From: JABDGR01 sp964561455
Lineage (GTDB): Bacteria > Verrucomicrobiota > Verrucomicrobiia > Opitutales > JABDGR01
Reading direction: 5' to 3'
DNA: 64,000 nt
Assembly: GCA_964561455.1 (NCBI GenBank)
Contig: CAZLPS010000001.1
Span: 53,854 to 117,853, forward strand
Positions within the stretch are counted from its first letter, which is position 1. Each line of letters opens with the position of its first letter. Positions 24,661 to 33,514 of the stretch are shown here, piece after piece. Position numbers and translations under genes: made by a program. The notes beneath the pieces were generated by a model. That model was not told the origin of the DNA. It saw nothing but the letters and a program-made list of their open reading frames with translations, and ran no database searches.

Positions 24661-26235
24661 ATGTCGCAATTGCGCTCCATCAGTCGGCTGACGAGCCTCA
24701 ATATCGGCAATGCCTTTATCGGCATGGCCAACAGCGTCGCGATGGCGTGGCTTTTCGGCACTTCGGACCGGATGCAATCCTATTTCGCGGCGGCGACCCT
24801 GCTGACCATCGTGCAGCGGGTGTTCTTTGTCGGCCAATTTTCCGAAATGTTTCTCCCTGAATACGTGCAGCGCCGCGAGGTGGACGGCCAGTTGAAGGCC
24901 GATCGCTGTTTTTCCGCGCTCTACAATCATTTGATTCTTATGCTCATCCTGACCATGGCCGCGGCCTTTGTTGTCATGCCATGGGTCGGTGGAATTATTG
25001 CGCCCGGTTTCACCCGGGACGAACAGCATCAGGTGGTGCGGTTGGCGCAGGCGTTGATGGTGGTGATGTTGCTGGTGGTGGCGAACGGCCATTTGCAGAT
25101 CATTGGCAATGCCCGGGGCTGGTATGGCCGGTTTGAATTCTACGGTTTGGTCGGTTCGGCAGTGGGCTTCGGCCTCTTGCTAATTACCGGAAGGACGCTG
25201 GGCATTTGGGCGCTGGTCGTTTCGCAAGGCGTGACCCAGGTGGTCTTGCTCTGGGGAAGTTGGCGGTATTTATACCGTCAGGGCTATCGGCACGCGTGGA
25301 TTTGGAATGAACCCGGTTTCAGCGTTTGGCGGGTCGTGGGCCGGGTCGGTTTGACGGCGATTTATGTTCTGGCCACGCAGTTTTATGTCGTGGCTTTTAA
25401 CGCCTCCCTGACCTTTCTGCCACCGGGTACCCTGGCTGTTTACAAGTATGCGGAAAATCTCTACTCCCGGGTTGGCACCCTGTTTATGCGCCCCGTTGGT
25501 GTGGTGTTTTTTACCGATGCCGCCCTGCTTGCGCACCGCAATCCCAGCCAGTTGCGGGAACGAATGTCGAACGCTTTGTACCATTATGCCTTGATGTATC
25601 TGGGTGTGCTCGTGGTGCTTTTCCCCGCGCTGCCCAATGTGCTGGGCGTGCTTTGGGGCAGCCCGCGATACCATCTGGCGGAAATTCAGCTGACCACGGT
25701 TTTCGCCTGGTTTTTCTTCGGCATGTTGATCGTCGAGGGTGGCGGGCTGCTCTATCGCCGTCTCAACGTGATCATGGGCGATATGCGTTTGCATTATGCC
25801 CTGATGACCGTGGTGCAGGCGGCCATGGCGGTCGTTGCCCCCATGATGGTGCGGCACTGGGGCGTGCTCGGCGCGGCTTTGGTTTTGATTGTCAATATTA
25901 CCTGTCTCGCCCTTGCCGGCTTTCTCATCATCCTCTGGCGGCGCCCGCAGTATCTGGCCTTCTTTCCCGCGGCCACCTGGAAGCTTGCTGCGACGGCGCT
26001 GCCGGCTCTGGGTGTTGCGTGGCTGATGCGTCATGCGTGGCCGATTTTGAACTATCAGGGTGACTATTCCCTGATGGGGAAGTTCGGGGAATTGGCCTGC
26101 GCGGCATTGTTTGCGGGCACTGGGCTGATCACCGCAGCCGCCGTGGCCTGGATCCTGGGCGTCGAAGAAGCACGCGTGGCTTGGCACAAAATGCGCGGCT
26201 GGCGGATCACCCTCCGGGTGTCCCATCCAGTTTGA
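24661..26235 (+). CDS. MurJ/MATE-like lipid-linked oligosaccharide flippase
   Basis: A 524-residue membrane protein with about 12 to 14 hydrophobic segments. It has the organisation of the MurJ/MviN and Wzx flippases of the MOP superfamily. Conserved-looking parts include the N-terminal LRSISRLTSLNIGNAF and LFGTSDRMQSYFAAATL, FGQFSEMFLPEY-like VGQFSEMFLPEY near 60, and the paired central loops. It probably translocates lipid-linked repeat units from the cytoplasm for the polymerases at 9848, 12681 or 28586. The ATG at 24661 lies one base after the previous stop. Because the essential peptidoglycan MurJ is usually elsewhere, I favour a locus-specific Wzx-like role. Confidence 0.8.
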   Translation: MSQLRSISRLTSLNIGNAFIGMANSVAMAWLFGTSDRMQSYFAAATLLTIVQRVFFVGQFSEMFLPEYVQRREVDGQLKADRCFSALYNHLILMLILTMAAAFVVMPWVGGIIAPGFTRDEQHQVVRLAQALMVVMLLVVANGHLQIIGNARGWYGRFEFYGLVGSAVGFGLLLITGRTLGIWALVVSQGVTQVVLLWGSWRYLYRQGYRHAWIWNEPGFSVWRVVGRVGLTAIYVLATQFYVVAFNASLTFLPPGTLAVYKYAENLYSRVGTLFMRPVGVVFFTDAALLAHRNPSQLRERMSNALYHYALMYLGVLVVLFPALPNVLGVLWGSPRYHLAEIQLTTVFAWFFFGMLIVEGGGLLYRRLNVIMGDMRLHYALMTVVQAAMAVVAPMMVRHWGVLGAALVLIVNITCLALAGFLIILWRRPQYLAFFPAATWKLAATALPALGVAWLMRHAWPILNYQGDYSLMGKFGELACAALFAGTGLITAAAVAWILGVEEARVAWHKMRGWRITLRVSHPV

Positions 26236-26254
26236 AGTTAGACCCCTCTGGACT

Positions 26255-27406
26255 ATGGACCTTTCGCGGAAAGTGGTTTTTGTCACCCCCGTCTTTGACC
26301 GCAATGACACCGGACCGGCCACCTTTGCCCATTATCTTTGGGATGCGTTCCGAAATCATTCGCAGATTGAGTTTCACCTCGTCGCGCCGGAGTTTTCCAG
26401 CGCTCATCCCCGGTGTCACGCCTCGGGCCCGGGCACCGGGTCGTTGGATTTGTACCAGCGCCTCGCCCGCGCAGGTTTGACCCTCGCCCGCCGCCTCGGC
26501 GGCGCCTCCGGGAACATCCTGATCCATGTGAACAACTCCAATCTCCATTCTTCGTTGCTTGCCTATGACGGACCGCTGTGGGGCCAGGTCAATGACTACG
26601 AGAACGCCGATTGGTGGCGCCGCGCCGGGGAAACCATTCGTCGTGCCGGCTGGCGGAGATTCCTGGCCTTGGGTCGGCGGAGGTGGCTCGAGCGGCGTTT
26701 CCTTGCCCGCCAGGATTTGTCCCTTTGCAATTCCCAGTTTACCCGTCAAAAAATTCTCACCGAATACCATCCCGAGCATCCACACAAGGTTATCACCCTG
26801 CTCAAAGCCGTGGAGCTTGGATTCTTTCAACGTCCTCCTTCCTTGCCCGCGGATCCGCTGGGCCGGTCGGATTCCGCGCGCCGGTTGGTGTTTGTCGGCC
26901 GGGATATCCACCGCAAAGGGCTCGACACGCTGTTGCAGGCGTTCGCTTTGCTTCCGGCGGGGCCTGATTGGCGCCTTGCCGTCGTCGGTGTGGAGCGCGG
27001 GGAAGTCTTGGAAGCCTTTCCCGATTTGCCCTTGGCGGAATTCGGCGAAAAAGTTCAATTTACGGGCCTGCTGGACAAGGAAACCCTCCGTCGTGTTTTG
27101 TGGCGGTCGGACCTGTTGGTCTTGCCTTCGCGCGCCGAGGCGTTGGGCGTGGGTTTGCTGGAGGCGCTCGCTGCCGGTCTGCCGGTGGTCGCGGCCAACG
27201 TGGGTGGCATTCCGGAAATTGTCAGTGACCCGGCGGCCGGCACCCTGGTTCCCCCCAGTGAACCCGCCGCTTTGGCCCGGGCCCTTGCAGAGGCGCGCCT
27301 CCGGCCCGATGGGGTGCAACCGCCCGCGGTGCAAAAAATACTCGCGGAATATTCCACCCAGTCCATGATTAGCCGGTTGCTCGAACTTTATCTCCATCAC
27401 GCTTGA
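26255..27406 (+). CDS. Group 1 (GT4) glycosyltransferase
   Basis: A 383-residue GT-B enzyme. The donor-binding domain is clear: VFVGRDIHRKGLDTLLQAF near 209-227, FTGLLDKETL near 269, and LLVLPSRAEALGVGLLEALA near 287-306, containing the E-x7-E pair, followed by GGIPEIV. The N-terminal half has GPATFAHYLWDAFR and HVNNSNLHSS, typical of the acceptor side. It begins 19 bases after the flippase gene. Substrates are not predictable beyond a membrane-associated glycan intermediate. Confidence 0.88.
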   Translation: MDLSRKVVFVTPVFDRNDTGPATFAHYLWDAFRNHSQIEFHLVAPEFSSAHPRCHASGPGTGSLDLYQRLARAGLTLARRLGGASGNILIHVNNSNLHSSLLAYDGPLWGQVNDYENADWWRRAGETIRRAGWRRFLALGRRRWLERRFLARQDLSLCNSQFTRQKILTEYHPEHPHKVITLLKAVELGFFQRPPSLPADPLGRSDSARRLVFVGRDIHRKGLDTLLQAFALLPAGPDWRLAVVGVERGEVLEAFPDLPLAEFGEKVQFTGLLDKETLRRVLWRSDLLVLPSRAEALGVGLLEALAAGLPVVAANVGGIPEIVSDPAAGTLVPPSEPAALARALAEARLRPDGVQPPAVQKILAEYSTQSMISRLLELYLHHA

Positions 27407-27435
27407 TAATTTGCCGCTCTCGCGGCCACGGCATT

Positions 27436-28527
27436 ATGCTTTCCATTATCGTTCCAACCTATCACGAAGCCGAAAACATTGGACCATTGGTGTCCCGGAT
27501 TGAGGCGGCGCTACGGGAGCAGGGCGCCCACGAAATCGTTTTTGTCGACGACAACAGCCAGGATGGAAGCGAGGAAAAAGTTCGGGAATTGCAGAGCCAG
27601 GGTGTTCCCGCACGGATGATTGTCCGCCGCGACGAACGGGGACTGAGCACCGCCATCCTGCGCGGTTTTCGCGAGGCCCGGGGCGATTTGCTCCTGTGTA
27701 TGGATGCCGATATGAGCCACCCCCCCGAGGCCATTCCGGGCATGCTCGAAACGCTCCGGCGGGAAAAGGCGGACCTGGTCGTCGGCAGCCGGTATGTGCG
27801 GGGTGGTAGCATCGAGCAGGGCTGGGGTTTTTACCGTTGGCTGAACAGCCAGGTGGCGCTCTGGCTCGCCCGTCCCCTCAGCAGTTTGCGTGACTCCGGC
27901 GCCGGTTTTTTCCTGTTGCCCAAGCACATTTTTGCCCAGGCCACGGATTTGAATCCCATCGGTTACAAAATGCTCCTCGAAGTCAGCGTCAAATGCCATT
28001 GCCGCAAAGTTGTCGAGGTGCCGATTCAATTTGCCGATCGCAAATTCGGTCAGAGCAAACTTACCTTCCGCGAACAGATGCTTTACCTGCTGCATCTCAA
28101 GCGCCTCTATGATTATCGTTTTGGCCGGGCCTCCCGCATGGTGCAGTTTTGTTTAATTGGGGTCACCGGCGTCGTGGTCAATTTTTTGGCCCTGGCCGCC
28201 TTGCAAAGAGCCGGCCTGCCTTTTGCCTGGGCGGATGCTCTGGCCATTTGGCTCGCCATGACCTGGAATTTTTGGCCCAACCGGTGGCTGACTTTTGACC
28301 TGACGGCGCACCATCCGGTCTGGCCCCAATACCTGCGGTTTGTGGTTTCCTGTTTGGTCGGCGCGCTGGTGAACTGGCTCGTGGCCGTGGGCCTGACTCG
28401 GGAGATGGCCTGGTTTGGTTACCACACCTTTGGCGCCGCGCTGGCCGGAATTCTCGCTGGAACCGGATTTAACTTTTTCTTGTCCTGTCATTGGGCCTTC
28501 TCCGCCACCCCTGCGGTGGAAGATTGA
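27436..28527 (+). CDS. DPM1-like GT2 glycosyltransferase with C-terminal GtrA domain
   Basis: A 363-residue fusion. Residues 1-215 are a polyprenyl-phosphate glycosyltransferase of the GT2/DPM type: IIVPTYHEAENIGPLV near 4-19, VDDNSQDGSEE near 37, DADMSHPPEAIPGM near 86-99 (the metal-binding DxD), and FADRKFGQSKLTFREQ near 196-211. Residues 235-355 contain four hydrophobic segments of a GtrA-type flippase domain (QFCLIGVTGVVVNFLAL). The protein probably makes and flips an undecaprenyl-phosphate monosaccharide used by a GT-C transferase at the outer face. I chose the ATG at 27436, which begins MLSIIVPTY. Confidence 0.88.
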   Translation: MLSIIVPTYHEAENIGPLVSRIEAALREQGAHEIVFVDDNSQDGSEEKVRELQSQGVPARMIVRRDERGLSTAILRGFREARGDLLLCMDADMSHPPEAIPGMLETLRREKADLVVGSRYVRGGSIEQGWGFYRWLNSQVALWLARPLSSLRDSGAGFFLLPKHIFAQATDLNPIGYKMLLEVSVKCHCRKVVEVPIQFADRKFGQSKLTFREQMLYLLHLKRLYDYRFGRASRMVQFCLIGVTGVVVNFLALAALQRAGLPFAWADALAIWLAMTWNFWPNRWLTFDLTAHHPVWPQYLRFVVSCLVGALVNWLVAVGLTREMAWFGYHTFGAALAGILAGTGFNFFLSCHWAFSATPAVED

Positions 28528-28585
28528 GATTGTCTTAACCCGGTGACTTCCCATAATTATCCAGTCCGCCACCACGTCTTAGTAC

Positions 28586-29926
28586 ATGTCCCTCTTCCCA
28601 GGTAGTTCAAGTTCCACCCGGCACAGCAAGACTGACCGTTGGATTGTCAATTACATGACGATGGCGGCCGGGCTTTTTGCTTTTTCCTATTTGGTCGCTT
28701 ATGTTTGGAACTCCGACAATGGCACGCGCGGCGCCACCGCCACCCTCGCTTTGCTGGCCGGCGTGAAGGCCATTATGTCGCCGACGGCCCATGGGGTGTT
28801 GCGGGGTCGGGCGATGGTGTTTCTCTCCCTGATGTTTTGCGTCGCCTTGTTAAATATCGTCGTATCCGCCGACTTGGTGCAGACCTCTTTGCGCTGGCTG
28901 CTTTGGTTCGGGATGGTGATCTGCTTTTCCCGGATCGTCGGCGCCAGCGACGGCAGTTGGATGGATGCCCTGCCCCAGCGCTTGCCGTTTCTGTTCACCG
29001 TAATTTATGTGACCATTATCGTCGAAGCCCGGTTTAATGCCAATCCCACCAATGTGGCTTTCGCCTATCACCTTTCCGGGTTGTACGGCAATTTAATTCT
29101 CGCCTGCGGGCTATTCGCCGCCAAATTTTGGCAGCGAAGCGTTTGGGTGATCGTCGGCTTGGTCGCCATTTTCGGCTCCGGTGCCGGTGGGGCCTTGTTT
29201 ACGATCCCCATTATGTTTGTGCCCTACATTCTTTATAGCGCCAGCAGCATGCCGGTGAAGGGTATCGCCGTCGCTGGCCTCCTCATGGCGGGCGCCACTT
29301 TCTTCCTGGAATCGCAATTGTTCAGCCAGTTTCTCAACATTAAGCTTAATGTTTCGGCAACCAATAGCTACTCCGGCCTCGAACGGCTGGAGCGATCAAA
29401 GGAAATGCGATTGCAGTTGGTGCAGTACGGATTGGCCTTGGCGCAAAAAAATCCCCTCGGCACCGGGTTGGGCCACACCTACAGTGATTCCATTTCGCAT
29501 GACATGGGTGTGTCCCACGTCCACAATGGCACTGTCACCATGCTGATTGAATTGGGCTTTCCCGGTTTCGCCGTCGCCATTTCCATGCTTTTGTGGATTT
29601 TTTGGACCATTCTGCGCAGCCGTTTGATTAAGAACCAGGTCAAGGGTTTCTATTTCACCTATTTCTTCACCATCTTTGGCCGGTCACTGTCCGAAAATTA
29701 CACTCCGTTTGACCTCGGTAATTATTTCAATTTCGTCTTCTTGATCATGACCGCGTACTTTTTCCTCTATGATCGTTCGGCCCGGTTTACTCCGGGCTCA
29801 AGCCCGCGTCCCGCGGTCCCTCCAGGCAGGATGGGGCCGCCCCGCCCGGGTAATTTCCCGCCGCGTCCGTGGCCCCCGCCGGGCGTCCGCCCGCCGCCGC
29901 GCCGGCCCATGGCCTTCCCTGGGTGA
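28586..29926 (+). CDS. Third O-antigen ligase/polymerase-like protein with Pro-rich tail
   Basis: A 446-residue protein. The first 400 residues contain about ten hydrophobic segments and the Wzy/ligase-like loop NPLGTGLGHTYSDS near 290, followed by HVHNGTVTMLIELGFPGF near 311, which matches O-antigen ligase-like proteins of the kind that carry H-N-x-x motifs. After the last membrane segment (YFFLYDRSARF) comes a tail of about 43 residues made almost wholly of Pro, Arg and Gly (for example PRPAVPPGRMGPPRPG). The tail is not a normal part of the family and may be a binding site for a partner or a recently extended end. It is the third polymerase-like protein in the locus. Confidence 0.78.
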   Translation: MSLFPGSSSSTRHSKTDRWIVNYMTMAAGLFAFSYLVAYVWNSDNGTRGATATLALLAGVKAIMSPTAHGVLRGRAMVFLSLMFCVALLNIVVSADLVQTSLRWLLWFGMVICFSRIVGASDGSWMDALPQRLPFLFTVIYVTIIVEARFNANPTNVAFAYHLSGLYGNLILACGLFAAKFWQRSVWVIVGLVAIFGSGAGGALFTIPIMFVPYILYSASSMPVKGIAVAGLLMAGATFFLESQLFSQFLNIKLNVSATNSYSGLERLERSKEMRLQLVQYGLALAQKNPLGTGLGHTYSDSISHDMGVSHVHNGTVTMLIELGFPGFAVAISMLLWIFWTILRSRLIKNQVKGFYFTYFFTIFGRSLSENYTPFDLGNYFNFVFLIMTAYFFLYDRSARFTPGSSPRPAVPPGRMGPPRPGNFPPRPWPPPGVRPPPRRPMAFPG

Positions 29927-29997
29927 AGATATGTTCGCCTGCATTGCCGGCTCCGGGCCTGCTTTGCTGATTTTTGTTTCGGTCGATTTTTGGTCGC

Positions 29998-31062
29998 ATG
30001 CAGATGAGTTCCGCGTCCGCCGCCCCACGCCGTTGCCTGTTGTACCTGTCCATCAGTGACGGACTGGATGCACGGACCAACAAAGAGGTGACGACCCTTA
30101 GTCGGTCGTTTGTCGTTGATTTTGTCGGGGTCTCCAATGGGGGTGCCGCTCCTTTTTTTTCCGCTCACGCGCGCCGCGTGGAGGTCATTCAAGGCCGCAG
30201 CCGCTCGCCGTGGACCCTGGCGAAATTATGGTGGCGGGTTTTATCCCTCCGCTGGCATAATCGCTACGATTCCGTCCACGTGATTAATGAGGATCTCTAC
30301 TTGGTGTTGCTGCCTTTGCTCCTGGGCCAGCATGTCGTGTTGGATGTGTTTGATTCGTCATTTTTGAAATGGCGCGTGCCGGGTTGGGTCGTATGGCTTG
30401 GCCGGCGCATCTGCTATTGCCTGCCCGCTAAAATCCTTGTCACGGACGACGAGCGCGCGGGCCTAATGCCGCACTTTGTCCGCCCCAAACTGCTGGTGGT
30501 GCCCAACTATCCCTTCCGGTATGATGGACCGGTGCGCCCGCGCGACCCGGCTGTGGTGCGTATACTTTACGCCGGATCGTTGGTGGCCCGCCGGGGCACC
30601 GCTTTTCTTGAGCAATTGCTGGCTGTTGCCGGAGACGTGCGCGTGGTCATGGCCGGTTGGATTCGGGATGAGCCGACGCGTGCGCTGTCGCAACATCCGC
30701 GGGTCGAATGGCTGGGATTGCTGCCCCAGCGGGAAACCATTGAGCAGGCAACGCGGTGTGATTTTATTCTTTGCCATTACGAGCCGAACAATTTGAACAA
30801 TATTTACGCCAGCCCCAATAAGATTTATGACGCCATTCAGGCGAATTGTGGCATCATCATCAATCCCGAGGCGCGTATTTCCCGTTTTGTCCGCGAACAT
30901 GGGCTCGGTGTCGTGTTGGATGCGTTTGCGCCTGCAGATCTGGCGGTCGTGGCGCAGTCCTTGCGCGCGTTTAAGCTGGCCCACCGACCGGACCCCGGCC
31001 TGCGCGAGCAATTCTTGTGGGAGAAGGTTGAAGGTCTTCTATTGTCAGCCCATGGATCCTGA
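29998..31062 (+). CDS. Glycosyltransferase, GT4-like
   Basis: A 354-residue protein with a GT-B outline. The N-terminal part has LYLSISDGLDARTNKEVTTL and VHVINEDLYLVLLPLLL, and the C-terminal part has ILYAGSLVARRGTAFLEQLL near 190-209, VEWLGLLPQRETIEQ near 230 and SPNKIYDAIQANCGIIINPE near 259-278, which corresponds to the donor site. It is 71 bases after the ligase-like gene and 29 before wecB. The start could be the ATG at 29998 or that at 30004; the region upstream shows no ribosome-binding motif for either. Confidence 0.78.
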   Translation: MQMSSASAAPRRCLLYLSISDGLDARTNKEVTTLSRSFVVDFVGVSNGGAAPFFSAHARRVEVIQGRSRSPWTLAKLWWRVLSLRWHNRYDSVHVINEDLYLVLLPLLLGQHVVLDVFDSSFLKWRVPGWVVWLGRRICYCLPAKILVTDDERAGLMPHFVRPKLLVVPNYPFRYDGPVRPRDPAVVRILYAGSLVARRGTAFLEQLLAVAGDVRVVMAGWIRDEPTRALSQHPRVEWLGLLPQRETIEQATRCDFILCHYEPNNLNNIYASPNKIYDAIQANCGIIINPEARISRFVREHGLGVVLDAFAPADLAVVAQSLRAFKLAHRPDPGLREQFLWEKVEGLLLSAHGS

Positions 31063-31091
31063 CGTGTTTTGTCCCCGCGTGAATCCCCTTC

Positions 31092-32252
31092 ATGTCCAAG
31101 CCTAAAATTGTTCTGGTCGCCGGTACCCGGCCCGAAGTCATCAAGCTCGCTCCCGTCTATTTCGCTTTGCGCGAAAGTCGGTTGCTCGAGCCAGTGCTGC
31201 TGTCCTCGGGCCAGCACCGCCAAATGATTGACCAGGCTTTTGCGGTTTTTGGTTTAAAGCCTGATCTCGACCTGAATTTGATGCAGCCCGGCCAGACTTT
31301 GCCGGATTTGACCGCCCGGGTTGTCACCGGCATCTCAGCGGCCTTGCGCAATCTGCAGCCCGCCGCCATCCTCGCCCAAGGTGACACCACGACGGTTCTT
31401 GGAGCGGCCTTGGCGGCGTTTTATGAGCGTGTGCCGCTCGGTCACGTTGAAGCCGGCTTGCGTACCTACGATTTCGACGCGCCGTGGCCGGAGGAAATGA
31501 ATCGCCGCCTGACCGACCCCATCGCCCGCTGGTGCTTTGCGCCCACCGGCTGGAGCGCCGCCAATTTGCGGGCGGAACGCATCCCGGACGATCGCATTCA
31601 CACCACCGGCAACACGGTGGTGGACGCGTTGTTTTGGGTGCGCGCCAAGCTCCACCATTCCCCGCTTGCCCCGGCGGAAATCGCCGCGCGCTGCGGCATT
31701 CCCACCGAGTTTTCGCAACGCTATCTGGCGGCCAATGGCGGGCGATTTGTGCTCATCACCGGGCACCGGCGCGAATCGTTCGGCCAGGGATTTGAGAATA
31801 TTTGCCGGGCCATCGCCGAGCTGGCCCGGCGGCATCCGGATGTCGGCCTTCTTTATCCAGTGCATCTCAATCCCAACGTGCAGGAGCCCGTCCATCGCCT
31901 GTTGGGCCGGAACCCCCGGGTTGCCCTAATTCCGCCGGTGGATTACGAAGATTTTATCTGGCTGATGGATCGCTGCCATTTTGTGCTCAGTGATTCCGGC
32001 GGTGTTCAGGAAGAGGCGCCCAGCTTGGGCAAGCCGGTCCTCGTTATGCGCGATACCACGGAACGGCCCGAGGGCGTTGAGGCCGGGACGTGCCGGTTGG
32101 TCGGCACCGATCCCGCCCGCATCTTGGCGGAGTCCGCCATCCTCTTGGACGATGGCGCGGCCCATGCCGCGCGTGCGCGCCTGCAAAATCCCTACGGCGA
32201 TGGTACGGCCAGTCAGCGCATTCGCGCCATTTTGGAAGAATCGCTGGCCTGA
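31092..32252 (+). CDS. wecB: UDP-N-acetylglucosamine 2-epimerase (non-hydrolysing)
   Basis: Interconverts UDP-GlcNAc and UDP-ManNAc. The 386-residue protein has the full signature: AGTRPEVIKLAPVYFALR near 9-26, QGDTTTVLGAALAAF near 96-110, GHVEAGLRTYD near 117, PEEMNRRLTD near 133, TGHRRESFGQGF near 221, and SDSGGVQEEAPSLGKP with RDTTERPEG near 299-325. It is followed nine bases later by wecC, so the two would make UDP-ManNAcA. This also could provide ManNAc derivatives for the NeuB-like enzyme if a hydrolysing activity existed, but sequence supports the non-hydrolysing type. Confidence 0.93.
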   Translation: MSKPKIVLVAGTRPEVIKLAPVYFALRESRLLEPVLLSSGQHRQMIDQAFAVFGLKPDLDLNLMQPGQTLPDLTARVVTGISAALRNLQPAAILAQGDTTTVLGAALAAFYERVPLGHVEAGLRTYDFDAPWPEEMNRRLTDPIARWCFAPTGWSAANLRAERIPDDRIHTTGNTVVDALFWVRAKLHHSPLAPAEIAARCGIPTEFSQRYLAANGGRFVLITGHRRESFGQGFENICRAIAELARRHPDVGLLYPVHLNPNVQEPVHRLLGRNPRVALIPPVDYEDFIWLMDRCHFVLSDSGGVQEEAPSLGKPVLVMRDTTERPEGVEAGTCRLVGTDPARILAESAILLDDGAAHAARARLQNPYGDGTASQRIRAILEESLA

Positions 32253-32260
32253 TTAAACCC

Positions 32261-33514
32261 ATGAACTACGACATTTGCGTCCTCGGTCTCGGATACATCG
32301 GCCTGCCGACGGCCTCCATCTTCGCCACCAACGGGAAAAAAGTCCTCGGCGTGGATGTCGTGTCGGCGGTGGTCGAAACCATCAACGCCGGAAGAATTCA
32401 CATCGAGGAGCCCGATCTCGACGTGCTCGTGTGCACTGCAGTGCAAAGCGGCAATTTGCGCGCCGGCTCCCGGCCCGAGCCGGCGGCGACCTATATTATT
32501 GCTGTGCCCACGCCCTTTCACCAGGACAGTGCCCGCCTCAAGTCCCCTGATTTGTCTTTTGTCGAACAGGCCACCCGTTCGCTGGCCCCGGTGGTTCCGT
32601 TTGGAGCCTTGGTGATCCTGGAGTCCACCAGCCCAGTCGGTACCACCGCGAAGGTCCGCGATTGGCTGGCCGCAGAACTCTGCCGGGTTCGCCCCGACGA
32701 AGCCTCCGCGTTGGAAAACTCATTGCGTTTTGCGCATTGCCCGGAACGGATTTTGCCCGGCAAGATGTTGAAGGAATTGGTGGCGAATGACCGCATTGCC
32801 GGCGGGCTCACCCCCGACGCCGCCCAGGCGGCAAAGTCCCTCTACCAGGCGTTTTGCACCGGCGAGATTTTTCTGACCGACGCCCGTACCGCCGAAATGG
32901 CGAAGCTCACCGAGAATTCCTTTCGCGACGTCAACATTGCCTTTGCCAATGAACTTTCCCTGATTTGCGAACAACTCAAAATTGACGTATGGGAATTGAT
33001 TCGACTGGCCAACCGGCACCCGCGCGTAAAAATACTTCAACCCGGTCCGGGCGTCGGCGGCCATTGTATTGCGGTGGACCCGTGGTTCATTGTTGACGCG
33101 GCGCCGGGGTTGGCTCGGCTGATCCGGACCGCGCGCGAGGTCAACGACAGCAAGCCCGAGTATGTCATCGCTTCGATCATGCAGGCGGCGGCAAAATTCC
33201 CCCGGCCCGTCATTGCCTGTTTGGGTTTGGCGTTTAAGGCGGACGTGGATGACCTGCGCGAAAGCCCGGCGGTGGATATTGTCGGGCAACTGGCTTTGGA
33301 AGGGGTGGGAGAGGTTTTGGCGGTGGAACCACACATTAAAGCCCTGCCAGTCGCGTTGGCGGAGCAGGGCAAAGTAACGTTGACGGATGCCACCACCGCC
33401 TTGGCCCGCGCGAATGTGGTGGTTTTGCTCGTGAGCCACCGGGCGTTTGATGACATTGACCGGCGGAAGCTGGAAGGAAAAACAGTCATCGATACCCGCG
33501 GCTTTTGGCGATGA
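32261..33514 (+). CDS. wecC: UDP-N-acetyl-D-mannosamine dehydrogenase
   Basis: Oxidises UDP-ManNAc to UDP-ManNAcA (NAD+). The 417-residue protein has the Rossmann motif LGLGYIGLPT near 8-17, VPTPFH near 87, ESTSPVGTT near 122, HCPERILPGKML near 156, the catalytic Cys269 in GVGGHCIAVDPWF, and the C-terminal CLGLAFKADVDDLRESPA. The AVDPWF segment and its position behind wecB fit WecC. It overlaps the heparinase-like gene by four bases (ATGA, 33511-33514). It is the third nucleotide-sugar dehydrogenase in the locus and forms a separate subgroup from those at 3337 and 11410. Confidence 0.93.
   Translation: MNYDICVLGLGYIGLPTASIFATNGKKVLGVDVVSAVVETINAGRIHIEEPDLDVLVCTAVQSGNLRAGSRPEPAATYIIAVPTPFHQDSARLKSPDLSFVEQATRSLAPVVPFGALVILESTSPVGTTAKVRDWLAAELCRVRPDEASALENSLRFAHCPERILPGKMLKELVANDRIAGGLTPDAAQAAKSLYQAFCTGEIFLTDARTAEMAKLTENSFRDVNIAFANELSLICEQLKIDVWELIRLANRHPRVKILQPGPGVGGHCIAVDPWFIVDAAPGLARLIRTAREVNDSKPEYVIASIMQAAAKFPRPVIACLGLAFKADVDDLRESPAVDIVGQLALEGVGEVLAVEPHIKALPVALAEQGKVTLTDATTALARANVVVLLVSHRAFDDIDRRKLEGKTVIDTRGFWR

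Noticed and set aside
31092..32252. Hydrolysing UDP-GlcNAc 2-epimerase (NeuC) feeding the NeuB-like enzyme
   Set aside because: The motifs (GHVEAGLRTYD, SDSGGVQEEAPSLG and RDTTERPEG) fit the non-hydrolysing WecB group, and it is paired with wecC.
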